Positions 15,443-24,115 are shown, counted from the first letter of the stretch. The stretch is 39,096 bases of DNA from an uncultured Sphingobium sp. (GCA_913773715.1 CAJYHD010000145.1:1-39096), one strand, 5' to 3'. Numbers and translations are program-made. The notes: generated by a model not told the origin, from the letters alone.

Positions 15443-16156
15443 TTATGCGGGAGAATTGGGAGCAATCTCGAATTTAAGCAGAGGAGCCCCAAAGTGCCGC
15501 TCCATATCCACTGTGTATCGGGCAAGAGCGCTGTTAATCTTTGATAGATTTTCATCAACTAAAGCGATGATGCTATCTAAGAGAGACTCAAGCATCAAAG
15601 CGTATGGTGTTATTCTAGAAGACTCTTCTGGCGTCAACTTATGCGTGAATGTCATGCCCTCATGACCGATTGGCGTTGGCATCAATTCGTATAGTGACTC
15701 ATGTCTAGCTTTGTATTCGTTTAGAGCATAGACAATCGATGAGTATCTCCTCAAACAAAGGTCAAGTTCCATTAGCAGATCGGCGGACTTGGTTTTAAGC
15801 AGTAAGTCAATTTCTGTCTGATTTAATTCGGGGGGCCTGCGATCGGGTAATCCCAACGGACGAACCAGGGGAAACTTCATGTTGGGGGGATACATTAGCT
15901 GCCGGCTTTCCAAGCCACTTTGAATATGACGCTGGATGTCACTACTTTGATTGAGTAGCTGCAAAGCCTTCCACCCAATGCCGGCGCCAATTTCCTTATC
16001 GCGTTGGCGATCGGCTACCCGCCGCTGATGATTGCTAATCGGATAGGCGGCTAAGGCAACGGCCACAGCCAGAGCCGACATGGACCCAGAGAACCAGTCA
16101 GCCCAGCTTCCCGGCTCCAAGCTTAGCAGCCCCAATATCGTGTACTCTGCCCCCAT
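15443..16156 (-). CDS. Hypothetical protein with one N-terminal membrane helix
   Basis: The 237-residue protein has one membrane segment (about residues 21-43), followed by a long cytoplasmic helical domain beginning NHQRRVADRQRDKEIG. No catalytic motif is visible. It is a single leftward gene facing the early operon, with lower GC than it, and looks like cargo carried where head-packaging genes would be expected. Similar single-span helical proteins occur as accessory genes in phages; no function can be assigned. Confidence 0.65.
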   Translation of the reverse strand: MGAEYTILGLLSLEPGSWADWFSGSMSALAVAVALAAYPISNHQRRVADRQRDKEIGAGIGWKALQLLNQSSDIQRHIQSGLESRQLMYPPNMKFPLVRPLGLPDRRPPELNQTEIDLLLKTKSADLLMELDLCLRRYSSIVYALNEYKARHESLYELMPTPIGHEGMTFTHKLTPEESSRITPYALMLESLLDSIIALVDENLSKINSALARYTVDMERHFGAPLLKFEIAPNSPA

Positions 16157-16332
16157 CCAGCAGCCCCGAAATATTCCTTACCCCTGAGCATGATGCAGGA
16201 GCGTTCTCCAGTTAGCTAGTGAGACTGTGGCGGCATAATGGCTCCAACGGCAAAGCTTCACCCCGCGTCCTTAGGCCGTCCATAGACTGTCCCGCGACAG
16301 TCACGCGACCAGGCGTGACGCAGCCACCTACA

Positions 16333-16638
16333 ATGCGGCGTTTGCTTGTTAGCGAGGACATAACAGGGCGGGCAGCACGCGCGGCCGACAGGCTTTCACG
16401 AATTGGTGCTTCTGCGCCTTGGAACGGCTACAGCGCCGCGATGCTCAAACTACGAACGAAGCGGCTGGCTCGCCGCAACGAGGAAGCTACGCGTCGTCTT
16501 ACCGAGATCCAGCTTTCAATCACTGCTCTCAGCGACGACGATCTGCTCGACCTAGGCGACATCTTCCAGGCGGAACCCCGCGGTGCATTAGGTGAGATCG
16601 CTTGGGCCGAAATGGAGCGGCGCAATATCAGCCTCTAA
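16333..16638 (+). CDS. Small hypothetical helical protein
   Basis: About 101 residues, mainly helical and charged, ending in LSDDDLLDLGDIFQAEPRGA and EIAWAEMERRNISL. No family is known to me. The start is uncertain: ATG at 16219, 16333 and 16441 are all in frame, and none has a clear ribosome site; the region from 16441 on is the most gene-like. It lies between two leftward membrane-protein genes. Confidence 0.45.
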   Translation: MRRLLVSEDITGRAARAADRLSRIGASAPWNGYSAAMLKLRTKRLARRNEEATRRLTEIQLSITALSDDDLLDLGDIFQAEPRGALGEIAWAEMERRNISL

Positions 16639-16651
16639 GTTAGAAATAACG

Positions 16652-17278
16652 TCACTGAGTTGTGATGGGCGCATCATCAGCATCGCCCGTAAATGTGACT
16701 GCATTTCTTGCAAACCCATCTTCAAGGGCGCGGGTAACCGCTTTGTCCACTTTGCCAATCATGGCCGAACGCCTCGTGCTCACGCCAATCCGAACCCGAT
16801 GCTGGAACAGTGTAGCCCGCGATCGCCACGGAAGGACGCGGAAAAGACTTACACCGCCCTTCTCTAACATGCGGTCGATAAATTGGTCACGCCGGAACGC
16901 AGTTGAGGTGGCCTCACCTGGCTCAAGCGTCCACGGCAGCTGTCGGTTAATATACCAATCATACTCTAACACTTGATGCACCGACTTCAGTCTTAGAAAG
17001 CGCGGGGCCAGCCGGGTGCGGTTGGCAAGACCGGTTGTCCATCCAAGAGATGTAACACGCGCAGCTCGAAGGCCAATATTCTCCACCTCGACCAAGACAA
17101 CGGGGGTGGAGCCGTTCGCGTCGACAACGCGCCCGAATTTGGCTCGGATGCGCAATCGGATCAAACGCTCAGACCGTGCGAGGTATAACGCTATAAAGGC
17201 TGCAAGGAATGTTGCCACTGCGCCCGCGACCTGTCCGATCGCAGCTATCTTGGTCCAGTACAGAGTTTCATCGATCAT
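16652..17278 (-). CDS. Hypothetical membrane-anchored protein
   Basis: The 208-residue protein has one N-terminal membrane helix (IGQVAGAVATFLAAFIALYL), then a beta-rich domain with VVLVEVENIGLRAARVTSLG. The NIGxRxAxVxxLGW pattern recurs in small accessory membrane proteins of many bacteria, whose role is unknown. The second half includes YDWYINRQLPWTLEPGE. It faces the rightward regulator gene at 17438 across 160 bases of control DNA. Confidence 0.65.
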   Translation of the reverse strand: MIDETLYWTKIAAIGQVAGAVATFLAAFIALYLARSERLIRLRIRAKFGRVVDANGSTPVVLVEVENIGLRAARVTSLGWTTGLANRTRLAPRFLRLKSVHQVLEYDWYINRQLPWTLEPGEATSTAFRRDQFIDRMLEKGGVSLFRVLPWRSRATLFQHRVRIGVSTRRSAMIGKVDKAVTRALEDGFARNAVTFTGDADDAPITTQ

Positions 17279-17437
17279 CGCGGCAACCTACCGAGGCCGA
17301 AGCGCCGCTCAAGCAGTTCAGCGCTATTCTGAAATTGAGCAGCTTAGCCTGAGCAAAGCACAACTCACACCATTGGACTCGCCTACCGCGTCGCCTGGAT
17401 CATCCTCATGGGTCTACGACTCGGCAGGAGGCGTGAA

Positions 17438-18412
17438 GTGCTAGGTGACCGCACCGACAGCTCCCCTGAGGGGACAGGCTCTACGACCGCAAAAACATCC
17501 GGCCGCCGCCGCATAACACCAGAGCAAGATACAGCGCGGCGTGAATTGTACGAGGCCGGTTTACCCGACGATTTGATCGCAGAACGACTTGGAGTACCGA
17601 AATATTCGATCAAGTGGTGGAGGCGTTCACGAAACTTGCCTTCTCATCTGCCACCCGGCCGTTCGATCAAAGCTAATCCAAATGTCGTGCCCGCCACACC
17701 CGCTCTGAAACGTCGTGCCTGCGCGCTCTTACAACGCAATGTAAGCCCGACCGTTATCGCTCGCGAGCTGCGATGTTGCATTGACACGCTCACCTACTGG
17801 AGGCGCGCAATCCTGCGGGAACACCCAGAGCTTCGCCGTCAAGGCCGACAGACTCGCATTGGGCGTCACCCTAATGGGAAACCGTACAGTTTACTAAGCG
17901 CCGACATAAGTCCTCGCGCGCTGATGTTGTACGCCGATGGCCTCGATGATTATTCGATTGGCCGGGACCTAGGCGTTTCACGCTCTCGTGTGTGGCAATG
18001 GCGTAGGGGCATGAACCTCCCGGCGTGGCGGCTGCGAGGTCGAAAAGCTAGTGATGGTCGCAGGAACCTCATTGCACGTTCGAAACGACTGCCACCTGCA
18101 ATCACACCCAGATCGAACCCGCTCTATGCGCGCCTTGCCGACGCGATCGGACGCAGCTTAGCGCCTGACCTAACAGATGATGCTATTTCGGACCTGTGGA
18201 TTGCTGTCGCGGAGGGTCGCGTAACGCTCGACAGGCTTGCGCAAGGCGCAAGGCGCATACGCGGTCGCCTGTTCGATACATATGCTAATCCGCGAGGGCA
18301 TCGATCGCTAGATGAGGACATCGGTGATGGCGAAGGCTTTCGCATGATCGACCTCATCCGCGACGAACGATCGTCATCGTGGTTGGAGAGGTCGGGCGCG
18401 ACGGTCTGGTGA
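17438..18412 (+). CDS. Regulator with three helix-turn-helix units and a sigma-like tail
   Basis: A GTG at 17438 with AGGAGG six bases upstream is preferred over the ATG at 17408. The 324-residue protein has three similar units at about residues 31-63, 91-123 and 159-190, each ending in a W-x-R-R or W-R-R helix (SIKWWRR, LTYWRR, VWQWRR). The last 100 residues (TDDAISDLWIAVAEGRVTLD, ... HRSLDEDIGDGEGFRMIDL) resemble the sequence logic of sigma-70-type factors. It is probably a DNA-binding regulator, perhaps of phage late genes or of its neighbours. No exact family is recognised. The gene is high in Arg and isolated between leftward genes. Confidence 0.65.
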   Translation: MLGDRTDSSPEGTGSTTAKTSGRRRITPEQDTARRELYEAGLPDDLIAERLGVPKYSIKWWRRSRNLPSHLPPGRSIKANPNVVPATPALKRRACALLQRNVSPTVIARELRCCIDTLTYWRRAILREHPELRRQGRQTRIGRHPNGKPYSLLSADISPRALMLYADGLDDYSIGRDLGVSRSRVWQWRRGMNLPAWRLRGRKASDGRRNLIARSKRLPPAITPRSNPLYARLADAIGRSLAPDLTDDAISDLWIAVAEGRVTLDRLAQGARRIRGRLFDTYANPRGHRSLDEDIGDGEGFRMIDLIRDERSSSWLERSGATVW

Positions 18413-18453
18413 TCTACCCGCGAGCACGAAAATTCGGCGTAATTCGGCCCTGA

Positions 18454-18855
18454 TCATAAGTCGCCTGAGGTTCGTGACAGTCGCGCAATCACCCCGGTCA
18501 ACCACCAAAGAAGGCCGTAAGCAGAACCCATTAAGGCTGGTATTATAGCCGCTGGTCGGCTCGCCATGTTTGCAATGGCGCTTGGCTGGAGATACACAAT
18601 AGCGAGCACGGTAATGGTGACGAACGGAAGTAAAGCGCCAGCGAGAGGTAGCGTCCAAATCAGATGCCGCTCTTTCTCGTGAGTGACAGCAAAACGCTCA
18701 AGAGGAGCTAAAACGACCGCGGTGTAAATAGCTGCTGGTACTATACCGATAAGTGTAAGAAAAATAAGGACGGCAGCGCTTTCATTATTTGTGACGTAAA
18801 ATAGCACGCCACCTACAATGACAATGGCACATACAAAGAATCTCAAGAGTGCCAT
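18454..18855 (-). CDS. Small polytopic membrane protein
   Basis: The 133-residue protein has four predicted membrane helices (about residues 4-21, 28-49, 68-89 and 100-121) joined by short loops, with Arg-rich ends. No transport or enzyme motif is visible. It is a lone leftward gene and may be cargo of element 2. The DNA is AT-richer than its neighbours. Confidence 0.6.
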   Translation of the reverse strand: MALLRFFVCAIVIVGGVLFYVTNNESAAVLIFLTLIGIVPAAIYTAVVLAPLERFAVTHEKERHLIWTLPLAGALLPFVTITVLAIVYLQPSAIANMASRPAAIIPALMGSAYGLLWWLTGVIARLSRTSGDL

Positions 18856-18929
18856 TACTCACCCAAGATGAAAGCTATTTGTATAGTAGGAGCCTGCGCC
18901 TATCGAATATTTAGTGCCGATAGACAGTC

Positions 18930-19958
18930 TTAGCGCTTCAAAAATTCACATGTCACCCCATTTGCGACATTCGTACTTTCTTGAACGATGCAGCTATGAC
19001 CTGGCTTGCCGGGAGGGAGCGGGACGCCGGGTGCGAAACGTAGGGTCATCGAATGAGCACCCCCCATGCTCGGTGGCATGTGCGCAATAGGACTAACAAC
19101 GCGATAAGCGCCGTGGGAGATAGGAATGACAGCCCCCGACCCGACTAGTTGCGCGATGCCCATCTGACTTGGAAGCACACGATATGGTTGAACGTTCGCT
19201 ACAGCCACGACCTGTTTGGGCGCAATTGAGACCAACCCACCACGCCAGAAGCGAGTTGCTGCCAACCACTCTTTAGCATCGAAGCCTTGCGGCACCGGCA
19301 CAGTGCCGGCAGCTTTTTCGATCAAGCCTGAGGGCAGATGCACGTTCGCCGCGGAATACGATGCATAAGCTTGCTGTGGTGCTTGGCCTAATTCCTTCGC
19401 CAAGGGCTCCACTACTCGCGCCAAATCAGACTGTTTAGAAACAAACCTCGGACAATCAGGTCGGCTGATATAAACCCGCTTTTTTCGGATTCCTGACACT
19501 CCAGCTAGGGCGAGCGCCGTCGCGGCATCTCTGTGCGGCCAAGCCTTTGTCGAAGGCACTGCTACTTTGTCGTTTATAACACCACGGTGTTCAGCTTTGA
19601 TGTCGAATTGCTCTCTTAAGGTCGAAGTAGCGACAACCTGCACAACCCGCTTTGTCACTCCCGTAAACCGCCAGATCATCGACTCGTATGATGACAGCAC
19701 AATGTACAGCGGCTCGGTTCCGGGCTCGATGACCACGTTGATGAGGTTGGTTTCCTGATCCTCATCCCCGATTACTGATGAAGCAATGGCGTCACCCTCA
19801 TACGCCGAAAAGAGCACCACGCGTGCACCCTTCGGCACCGCAGGCAGATCGCATGCGTTAGTTGAAAAAGAGGTGATGATGACGGGGCCTTGCGCGGCGG
19901 CAGCGGCCGGGCTCACGAAGACGGCGGCGTTCGCCAGCAGCAGTAGCATTCTCATCAT
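18930..19958 (-). CDS. Exported hypothetical protein
   Basis: A 342-residue periplasmic or outer-surface protein: a signal peptide (MMRMLLLLANAAVFVSPAAA) is followed by beta-rich sequence with an early Cys (NACDLP), the segment KRVYISRPDCPRF near the middle and a C-terminal Cys pair (CIVQES...CEFLKR). The fold is unknown to me. The start at 19958 has a GGGGGTG element six bases upstream. It diverges from the 20122 gene. In the element it could be a lysogenic-conversion gene, but nothing proves expression in the lysogen. Confidence 0.6.
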   Translation of the reverse strand: MMRMLLLLANAAVFVSPAAAAAQGPVIITSFSTNACDLPAVPKGARVVLFSAYEGDAIASSVIGDEDQETNLINVVIEPGTEPLYIVLSSYESMIWRFTGVTKRVVQVVATSTLREQFDIKAEHRGVINDKVAVPSTKAWPHRDAATALALAGVSGIRKKRVYISRPDCPRFVSKQSDLARVVEPLAKELGQAPQQAYASYSAANVHLPSGLIEKAAGTVPVPQGFDAKEWLAATRFWRGGLVSIAPKQVVAVANVQPYRVLPSQMGIAQLVGSGAVIPISHGAYRVVSPIAHMPPSMGGAHSMTLRFAPGVPLPPGKPGHSCIVQESTNVANGVTCEFLKR

Positions 19959-20121
19959 ACGGCACACCCCCGTGCGTTCTTTACGCTTCGTGAGATTAGC
20001 CAAACGCTGCGTGACGTGGTTAAAGATGGCTAGTCCGTGGACTTAGAAGTCAGCGGGACCATAGGAGCTATTCGCTGCCCTAAGCGACCGTGAGATTGCC
20101 GTTACGCGAGCACACCGAACA

Positions 20122-20400
20122 ATGACCTCAGACCCGCTCAAAGAACACCCAATCCAAGCTCTGCATGATCGCTTTAGCAAGAAGGTGGAGCAAGGCCGTA
20201 GCATACAGCTCTCGCCCCAAGACCTCGATCTTCTGGTCGTGTCCGGCGCCTATGCGGCGCTTCTACAGTACGTGGCCGATGATGCCTTTGCTCGCTCCAA
20301 GGCCCGGTTGGAAGCGAAGGGTATGGATCTCGGCAACCTACAGCCCCCGTCAATGGTCCGACCGCGCGCCGTACGAGAAAAGGTAAAGCCGGTAGTCTAA
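20122..20400 (+). CDS. Small hypothetical soluble protein
   Basis: The 92-residue protein starts MTSDPLKEHPIQALHDRFSK and is mostly helical, with QLSPQDLDLLVVSGAYAALL in the middle. No family is recognised. A hairpin (GCTGCC-GGCAGC, 20402-20420) directly follows its stop. It stands alone, divergent from the exported-protein gene. Confidence 0.55.
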   Translation: MTSDPLKEHPIQALHDRFSKKVEQGRSIQLSPQDLDLLVVSGAYAALLQYVADDAFARSKARLEAKGMDLGNLQPPSMVRPRAVREKVKPVV

Positions 20401-20401
20401 A

Positions 20402-20420
20402 GCTGCCTTTTTGCGGCAGC
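20402..20420. terminator. Hairpin between convergent small genes
   Basis: GCTGCC and GGCAGC enclose a TTTTTGC loop. On the minus strand the stem is followed by TTTAGAC. It can serve the 92-codon gene or the leftward 38-codon gene. A second perfect dyad, TTATGC-TAAGTG-GCATAA, lies at 20461-20478. Confidence 0.5.
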
Positions 20421-20544
20421 ACCGTGCTTGCACCGCCGGCTGAGTGAGCCATGTCGTAATTTATGCTAAGTGGCATAATTGCCGCTTGCAAACTGACTAG
20501 CGGAGGTATTTAAAAGTGAGGTCCGCCACCCTAGGCCCTAACCG

Positions 20545-20661
20545 TTAACGGGTCGGATACGAACGGCAGTGAGTACGTACATACTCAAGGCGTCCGAACC
20601 GAATGCGGCTATAGTCCACAACGGACACCGCCTTCGGCCAGAAGCACGCGATACGTGCCAT
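20545..20661 (-). CDS. 38-residue protein with a perfect ribosome site
   Basis: The ATG at 20661 follows AAGGAGGTGA by five bases, one of the best ribosome sites in the window. The product begins MARIACFWPKAVSVVDYSRI and ends in EYVRTHCRSYPTR. The KAVxVVxYxRxRxGxxEYVxxHCRSYP pattern recalls small orphan proteins scattered through sphingomonad genomes and phages. Two stem-loops (20691-20740) lie in its 5' leader. Function unknown; coding status rests on the ribosome site and the pattern. Confidence 0.65.
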   Translation of the reverse strand: MARIACFWPKAVSVVDYSRIRFGRLEYVRTHCRSYPTR

Positions 20662-20689
20662 CTAAATCACCTCCTTTCCAGCTCTGAAC

Positions 20690-20740
20690 CGGGATGACTC
20701 CCCGGTTCGGGCGCCCTATTGCGCCCCGGCTATAGCGCTC
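20690..20740 (-). promoter_or_regulatory. Two stem-loops in the leader of the 38-codon gene
   Basis: GAACCGG/CCGGTTC (7 bp, 9-base loop) and GGGCGC/GCGCCC (6 bp, 6-base loop) are adjacent, 30 or more bases before the ribosome site. The rest of 20741-21077 holds no gene; perfect dyads lie at 20828-20846 (AGCTAAT/ATTAGCT) and about 20912-20931 (ACACTC/GAGTGT), perhaps operators. Confidence 0.45.
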
Positions 20741-21077
20741 AAGGAGAACCCTGCTGAAAAATGGGTGACGAACCTCACTTCCTTGATCGTTTGACCTGAC
20801 CGATTCGTCCAGAACAAAAGAGCACTTAGCTAATAAACGATTAGCTTTGCTCGTAATTGTGACATGAAAACATCGCCGCGACTTACTTATATAAACATGT
20901 CTTTAAGTCCTACACTCGGTCATCTGAGTGTCGTCTAGCGGTAGGTCGAAAGTGCGATATACACCTCGTTGCGGGTCAAACGAGCGAGCAACGCACGCGG
21001 TGGACTTCTCCGGGCTGCTAGCAACACGTGAAGCGGATCGGCCGAAGTCCTCCCGTAGATGCGACGATCTGCGCGCA

Positions 21078-21242
21078 TCACCGATCCTCCCCCGCAAGGG
21101 CGAGCCTGACCGCCTTACCTGACGCGAACAGCAGCACGCCGCTGTAGGCAACACCGGGGCTGGCGCGGAACGACAGGAACAGCAGGATTGCCGCACCAAC
21201 GCACGAGAGGAGGCAAGCGAACGCGAGTGCAAGGCGTGTCAT
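21078..21242 (-). CDS. Small membrane protein, last gene of the leftward operon
   Basis: The 54-residue product (MTRLALAFACLLSCVGAAIL...) has one membrane helix at the start and a second weaker one (VAYSGVLLFASGKAV). It begins two bases after the stop of the gene before, with GGGGAG upstream. No family is recognised. Confidence 0.6.
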   Translation of the reverse strand: MTRLALAFACLLSCVGAAILLFLSFRASPGVAYSGVLLFASGKAVRLALAGEDR

Positions 21243-21244
21243 GC

Positions 21245-21505
21245 TTAGCACTCCCCGCGGTCGAGAATAGGCGAGGAAGCCCGTAAAAGGCCCGCCAGCG
21301 CCATTGCAGCGCCGGGAGCGTGCAGACGCGCCCTGATCGTGTTGAGCGTCTGCGCAGCCTTCTTATCAATCGGCTGGGTGCGTCCGACCCACAGCCGATC
21401 CCCGATCATCATGGCAATGCCGCCGTGATCGGACCACATCGCGAACCATGCGGCAGGATCGAAGGTGGGAGCGGACAGCGCCGCCCCCTGTTGCTGGTGC
21501 ATCAT
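21245..21505 (-). CDS. Hypothetical protein in the leftward operon
   Basis: An 86-residue soluble protein with FDPAAWFAMWSDHGGIAMMI and a helical end (DKKAAQTLNTIRARLHAPGA). It is unrecognised. Its ATG overlaps the stop of the 21502-22098 gene by four bases, and the next gene follows after two bases, so it is cotranscribed. Confidence 0.65.
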   Translation of the reverse strand: MMHQQQGAALSAPTFDPAAWFAMWSDHGGIAMMIGDRLWVGRTQPIDKKAAQTLNTIRARLHAPGAAMALAGLLRASSPILDRGEC

Positions 21506-22098
21506 GCCTGCACCTCCGCCTTGCTGCTCTTAGAGGCGTAACGGGCCAAATCCTCGTCAACCATTGCCTGCCACTCAGGCCGGTACTTCTCCGCCCACTC
21601 CCGCCGGCCGATCATGCGCTGCTTCGCCGCCGCGTCGCACCTGCGCGTCGTTGGCGTTCGCAATGCATCCTCGATCGCCCGGTCCAGCTCGGCTCGCGTG
21701 CGTTCACGTTCGACGTTGGCGCCGTCGGCTCGGCTTCCGCCGTCTTGCTTGTCGAGCAGATAAGCCAGTGACCAGCGGCTATCCGCCAACTCGCGCGCCT
21801 TGATAGCAACGTGCACACGGTGGTGTGCTTCGGTGAACCACTCCGACCGCGGCGTTACCGGCGTGACGATCAGGCGGAGGTTGTTGCGTGGAAGCCTCCT
21901 GTCCATCTCCGCTAGCCGCAAGGCGAGCAGATGTGCGTCGCTGTTCGGAGCCGTCTGAGCAAGGTCATGCGCCTGTTTCTGCCAAATGGCCGCAATCATC
22001 GCGTCTTGGTACGTGGTCTTATGCTGGTCCGTGCTGGTGGGAATGGCGATGCCGGGACGGATCGCGCGGACATTGCCGCGCCGTGCAACGCGAGTCAT
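21502..22098 (-). CDS. Hypothetical charged protein in the leftward operon
   Basis: The 198-residue protein starts MTRVARRGNVRAIRPGIAIP and is largely helical, with LRLAEMDRRLPRNNLRLIVT and a long charged C-terminal half. GGAGG lies seven bases before the ATG at 22098, which overlaps the stop of the gene before (ATGA). An extended reading upstream to 22263 is Arg-rich shadow and is rejected. No function is suggested by motifs. Confidence 0.65.
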   Translation of the reverse strand: MTRVARRGNVRAIRPGIAIPTSTDQHKTTYQDAMIAAIWQKQAHDLAQTAPNSDAHLLALRLAEMDRRLPRNNLRLIVTPVTPRSEWFTEAHHRVHVAIKARELADSRWSLAYLLDKQDGGSRADGANVERERTRAELDRAIEDALRTPTTRRCDAAAKQRMIGRREWAEKYRPEWQAMVDEDLARYASKSSKAEVQA

Positions 22099-22766
22099 GC
22101 GCGCACCTCCCCGGCAAGGCGACGAACGCCAGCCGTTAGCAACGGCAAGAGCACGACGTCGCCTGCGCCTCGTTCTTCCGCGAAGTCGAGCGCGGCGTTT
22201 AGCTCGGCGGCATTGTCGAACGGGTAGCCATAGACCCGCGTGGCTGCTTCGTCGGCCAGCCATTCCAGCCGATCGCTCTTGTCGAACGCAGCATCGTAGC
22301 CGGTGGCTTTCATGGCCTGCGCCACCTTACGATCGCGCCACATAGCGGCGGCAACCAAGCGGCGTTGCGCCTGATAGAAGGCCCGCGCGTCCTCTGCACC
22401 AGCGCCAGCGAACCGGTGCTTGCTGCGCACGTCGCGGCGCGCACTGGCAACGCGGCTGGTCTGACTGGTCGACCATTCCATAGGCCCGCCGTCGTAGTTG
22501 CAAACGCCTTGCACCTCCGTGTGCGGGATCGCGTCACGCGCCACACAGAACCGGTCCCAGGCGGGAGCTAGCACATTGTCGGCATGGCGCTGGCAAGCCT
22601 GCTGCGCGCCCTCTGCGGCGGTGATGAGGCTGGCAAGCGCGGGGCTGATGGCGGGGGTAGCGCCGTGCGCCTCGCTGGCGAGGGCAGCGCCCCCGGCAAC
22701 GATAGCGGCACCAGCGGCGTACGCGGCGGCTCCAGTGAGTAGCTGGCGGCGGTTGGTGACGCTCAT
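22095..22766 (-). CDS. Tat-signal exported hypothetical protein
   Basis: The 223-residue protein starts MSVTNRRQLLTGAAAYAAGA, a twin-arginine signal, so it should be folded in the cytoplasm before export. The mature part is helical and has DRFCVARDAIPHTEVQGVCN and many Trp, Arg and Asp residues. Such Tat-like leader proteins recur in clusters in Sphingomonas prophages and islands, but no role is known to me; in phage context the leader may equally be a membrane anchor. It lies one base from its upstream neighbour. Confidence 0.7.
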   Translation of the reverse strand: MSVTNRRQLLTGAAAYAAGAAIVAGGAALASEAHGATPAISPALASLITAAEGAQQACQRHADNVLAPAWDRFCVARDAIPHTEVQGVCNYDGGPMEWSTSQTSRVASARRDVRSKHRFAGAGAEDARAFYQAQRRLVAAAMWRDRKVAQAMKATGYDAAFDKSDRLEWLADEAATRVYGYPFDNAAELNAALDFAEERGAGDVVLLPLLTAGVRRLAGEVRA

Positions 22767-22767
22767 G

Positions 22768-23166
22768 TCAGCGGCCTCCCTTCAAGATGGCGGCGGCTTC
22801 TGCGCCGATCCGCTCAACATCATCGGTTGATATCTCGCAGCCCTCGTGCTGCTGGCAGAGCGCGTGTAGCTTCTCAGCTACGCCGCGGGCGTCGGGGGCT
22901 GGCTCGGCTAGGAGCAAGTGGAAAGCTTCGGCTGTTTCACGGCAGCGCGCGTTCACAACCGCGTCGGTGTGCTGATCGTCGCAAACTGCACAGAACCGGG
23001 CGTAAGCCACCTTCCACGCCGTCAAGCGCCGCTCAAATGCGCTGACGGGCGGGAGCGATGCCAGCGCGGGCGAGGCGGCAACGGCGGCGAGGATGCCAGC
23101 GTCACCGAGAAGCGCGCGGCGGGTGGGGGCAGCGGATGCCGCCCCGGTGTTGTTTGCCTGACCCAT
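22768..23166 (-). CDS. Second Tat-signal hypothetical protein
   Basis: The 132-residue product has a leader with TRRALLGDAGILAAVAAS, again of twin-arginine type, then a helical domain with paired Cys (ARFCAVCDDQH, ... LHALCQQHEGCE). The shared architecture with the next gene (leader, helical 100-200 residue domain, FxRxxxAxxxxxxxFC pattern) suggests duplication and divergence. Its ATG overlaps the preceding stop by one base. Confidence 0.7.
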   Translation of the reverse strand: MGQANNTGAASAAPTRRALLGDAGILAAVAASPALASLPPVSAFERRLTAWKVAYARFCAVCDDQHTDAVVNARCRETAEAFHLLLAEPAPDARGVAEKLHALCQQHEGCEISTDDVERIGAEAAAILKGGR

Positions 23167-23618
23167 TATGCCACCTCCCCTGCGAGGCGCTTGGCTTCTG
23201 CTTCGATGTGGTCGAACGGATTGCCGGGAAAGTCGCGGTGATTGTCTAGCTCGTAGCGTGCGATCACCTCCACCTTGAACAGCAGCGCGTCGGCGTCCGG
23301 CGCTGGGGTAAGCGCGAGCATGATAGCCGCGGCGTCGGCTGGCTTGATGATCTCGTAATGCGCCCGGTCGTCCGCTGCGTTGGCAGCAGTCAGAGCCGCA
23401 GCCATGCGCGGGCCGAATACCGGGTGCTTGCTCGCCGCAAGAAAGGTGCCGCAGGCTTGCTCGCCAGCGTAGACCTCACGGTCGTGTTCTTCGTTTGCCG
23501 CCTTTCCGCGACCGAAGGCATCGTTAGCGCGATAGAGCGCGTCCGCGATCTTGTAGCGGGTCACGGCCGAAGCCCACGCGACCTGCGCATGGGTGGCATG
23601 CTTAGCGGTGCTGAACAT
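23166..23618 (-). CDS. Hypothetical protein in the leftward operon
   Basis: The 150-residue product starts MFSTAKHATHAQVAWASAVT and has no signal. It ends in NPFDHIEAEAKRLAGEVA, and its helical layout (AVTRYKIADALYRAND...) resembles its exported neighbours without the leader. GGAGG is nine bases before ATG 23618, which overlaps the earlier stop (TGATG). A longer frame to 23930 is spurious. Confidence 0.65.
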   Translation of the reverse strand: MFSTAKHATHAQVAWASAVTRYKIADALYRANDAFGRGKAANEEHDREVYAGEQACGTFLAASKHPVFGPRMAAALTAANAADDRAHYEIIKPADAAAIMLALTPAPDADALLFKVEVIARYELDNHRDFPGNPFDHIEAEAKRLAGEVA

Positions 23619-24022
23619 CACGCTGCCTCCGCCAAGGTGAAGCACGCGACGGCGTTTGCCATCAGCGTGTCGCGAAGCTCGGTCGCGGCCTGCGCGTAGA
23701 TCAGTGCGAGCGGTGCGGCGTCGATCGCGGCGGTGACGGTCGGCTGGCGCTGGAACGTGGCCCATGCGTCGGCGTCGCCAGCCTGCGCGGCCTGCATGGC
23801 ACTGCGGGCGTACTCGTCGCGGATCGCGCTCAGCGCCTCGGCACGATAGCCGGTGTAGCTGTAGTGGCAGTCCTGCGATGTGACATAGCGGGTGTGGACG
23901 TAATCGCCTGCGGGCGGGTTCTTCGCGCACGACGCGAGCAGCTTGAGCGCGCGAGGGTCACGGGTCCACATGGTCGGGGTAGCGTGCGCGGGCGCACCGA
24001 TGCTAACGATGGCAGCAGCCAT
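23618..24022 (-). CDS. First gene of the leftward operon, exported-like hypothetical protein
   Basis: A 134-residue protein starting MAAAIVSIGAPAHATPTMWT, a short hydrophobic leader, with Cys-containing helical sequence (LLASCAKNPPAGDY, ... VTSQDCHYSYTGY). AAGGAG lies six bases before ATG 24022. It begins an operon of seven genes (24022 leftward to 21078) whose transcription probably starts near the TTTGTAA palindrome at 24095. Function unknown. Confidence 0.65.
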   Translation of the reverse strand: MAAAIVSIGAPAHATPTMWTRDPRALKLLASCAKNPPAGDYVHTRYVTSQDCHYSYTGYRAEALSAIRDEYARSAMQAAQAGDADAWATFQRQPTVTAAIDAAPLALIYAQAATELRDTLMANAVACFTLAEAA

Positions 24023-24094
24023 AACGATCTCCTTAGGATCGGTTGTGGTCAGGCTCGGCGGCGGTGTTGGTAGCACCTCGTCGGGCCGTCACTA

Positions 24095-24115
24095 TTTGTA
24101 AGTGACCGTTACAAA
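24095..24115. promoter_or_regulatory. Palindromic operator between the XRE regulator and the leftward operon
   Basis: TTTGTAA-N7-TTACAAA is a perfect 7-bp dyad in the divergent control region. A second dyad, ATTAT-CGG-ATAAT (24158-24170), overlaps the regulator's own start codon. Together they suggest that the regulator represses the operon and itself. Confidence 0.6.

Noticed and set aside
20903..21369. Leftward Cys/Arg-rich frames
   Set aside because: They are out of frame with the 54- and 86-codon genes, which have ribosome sites and coupled starts.
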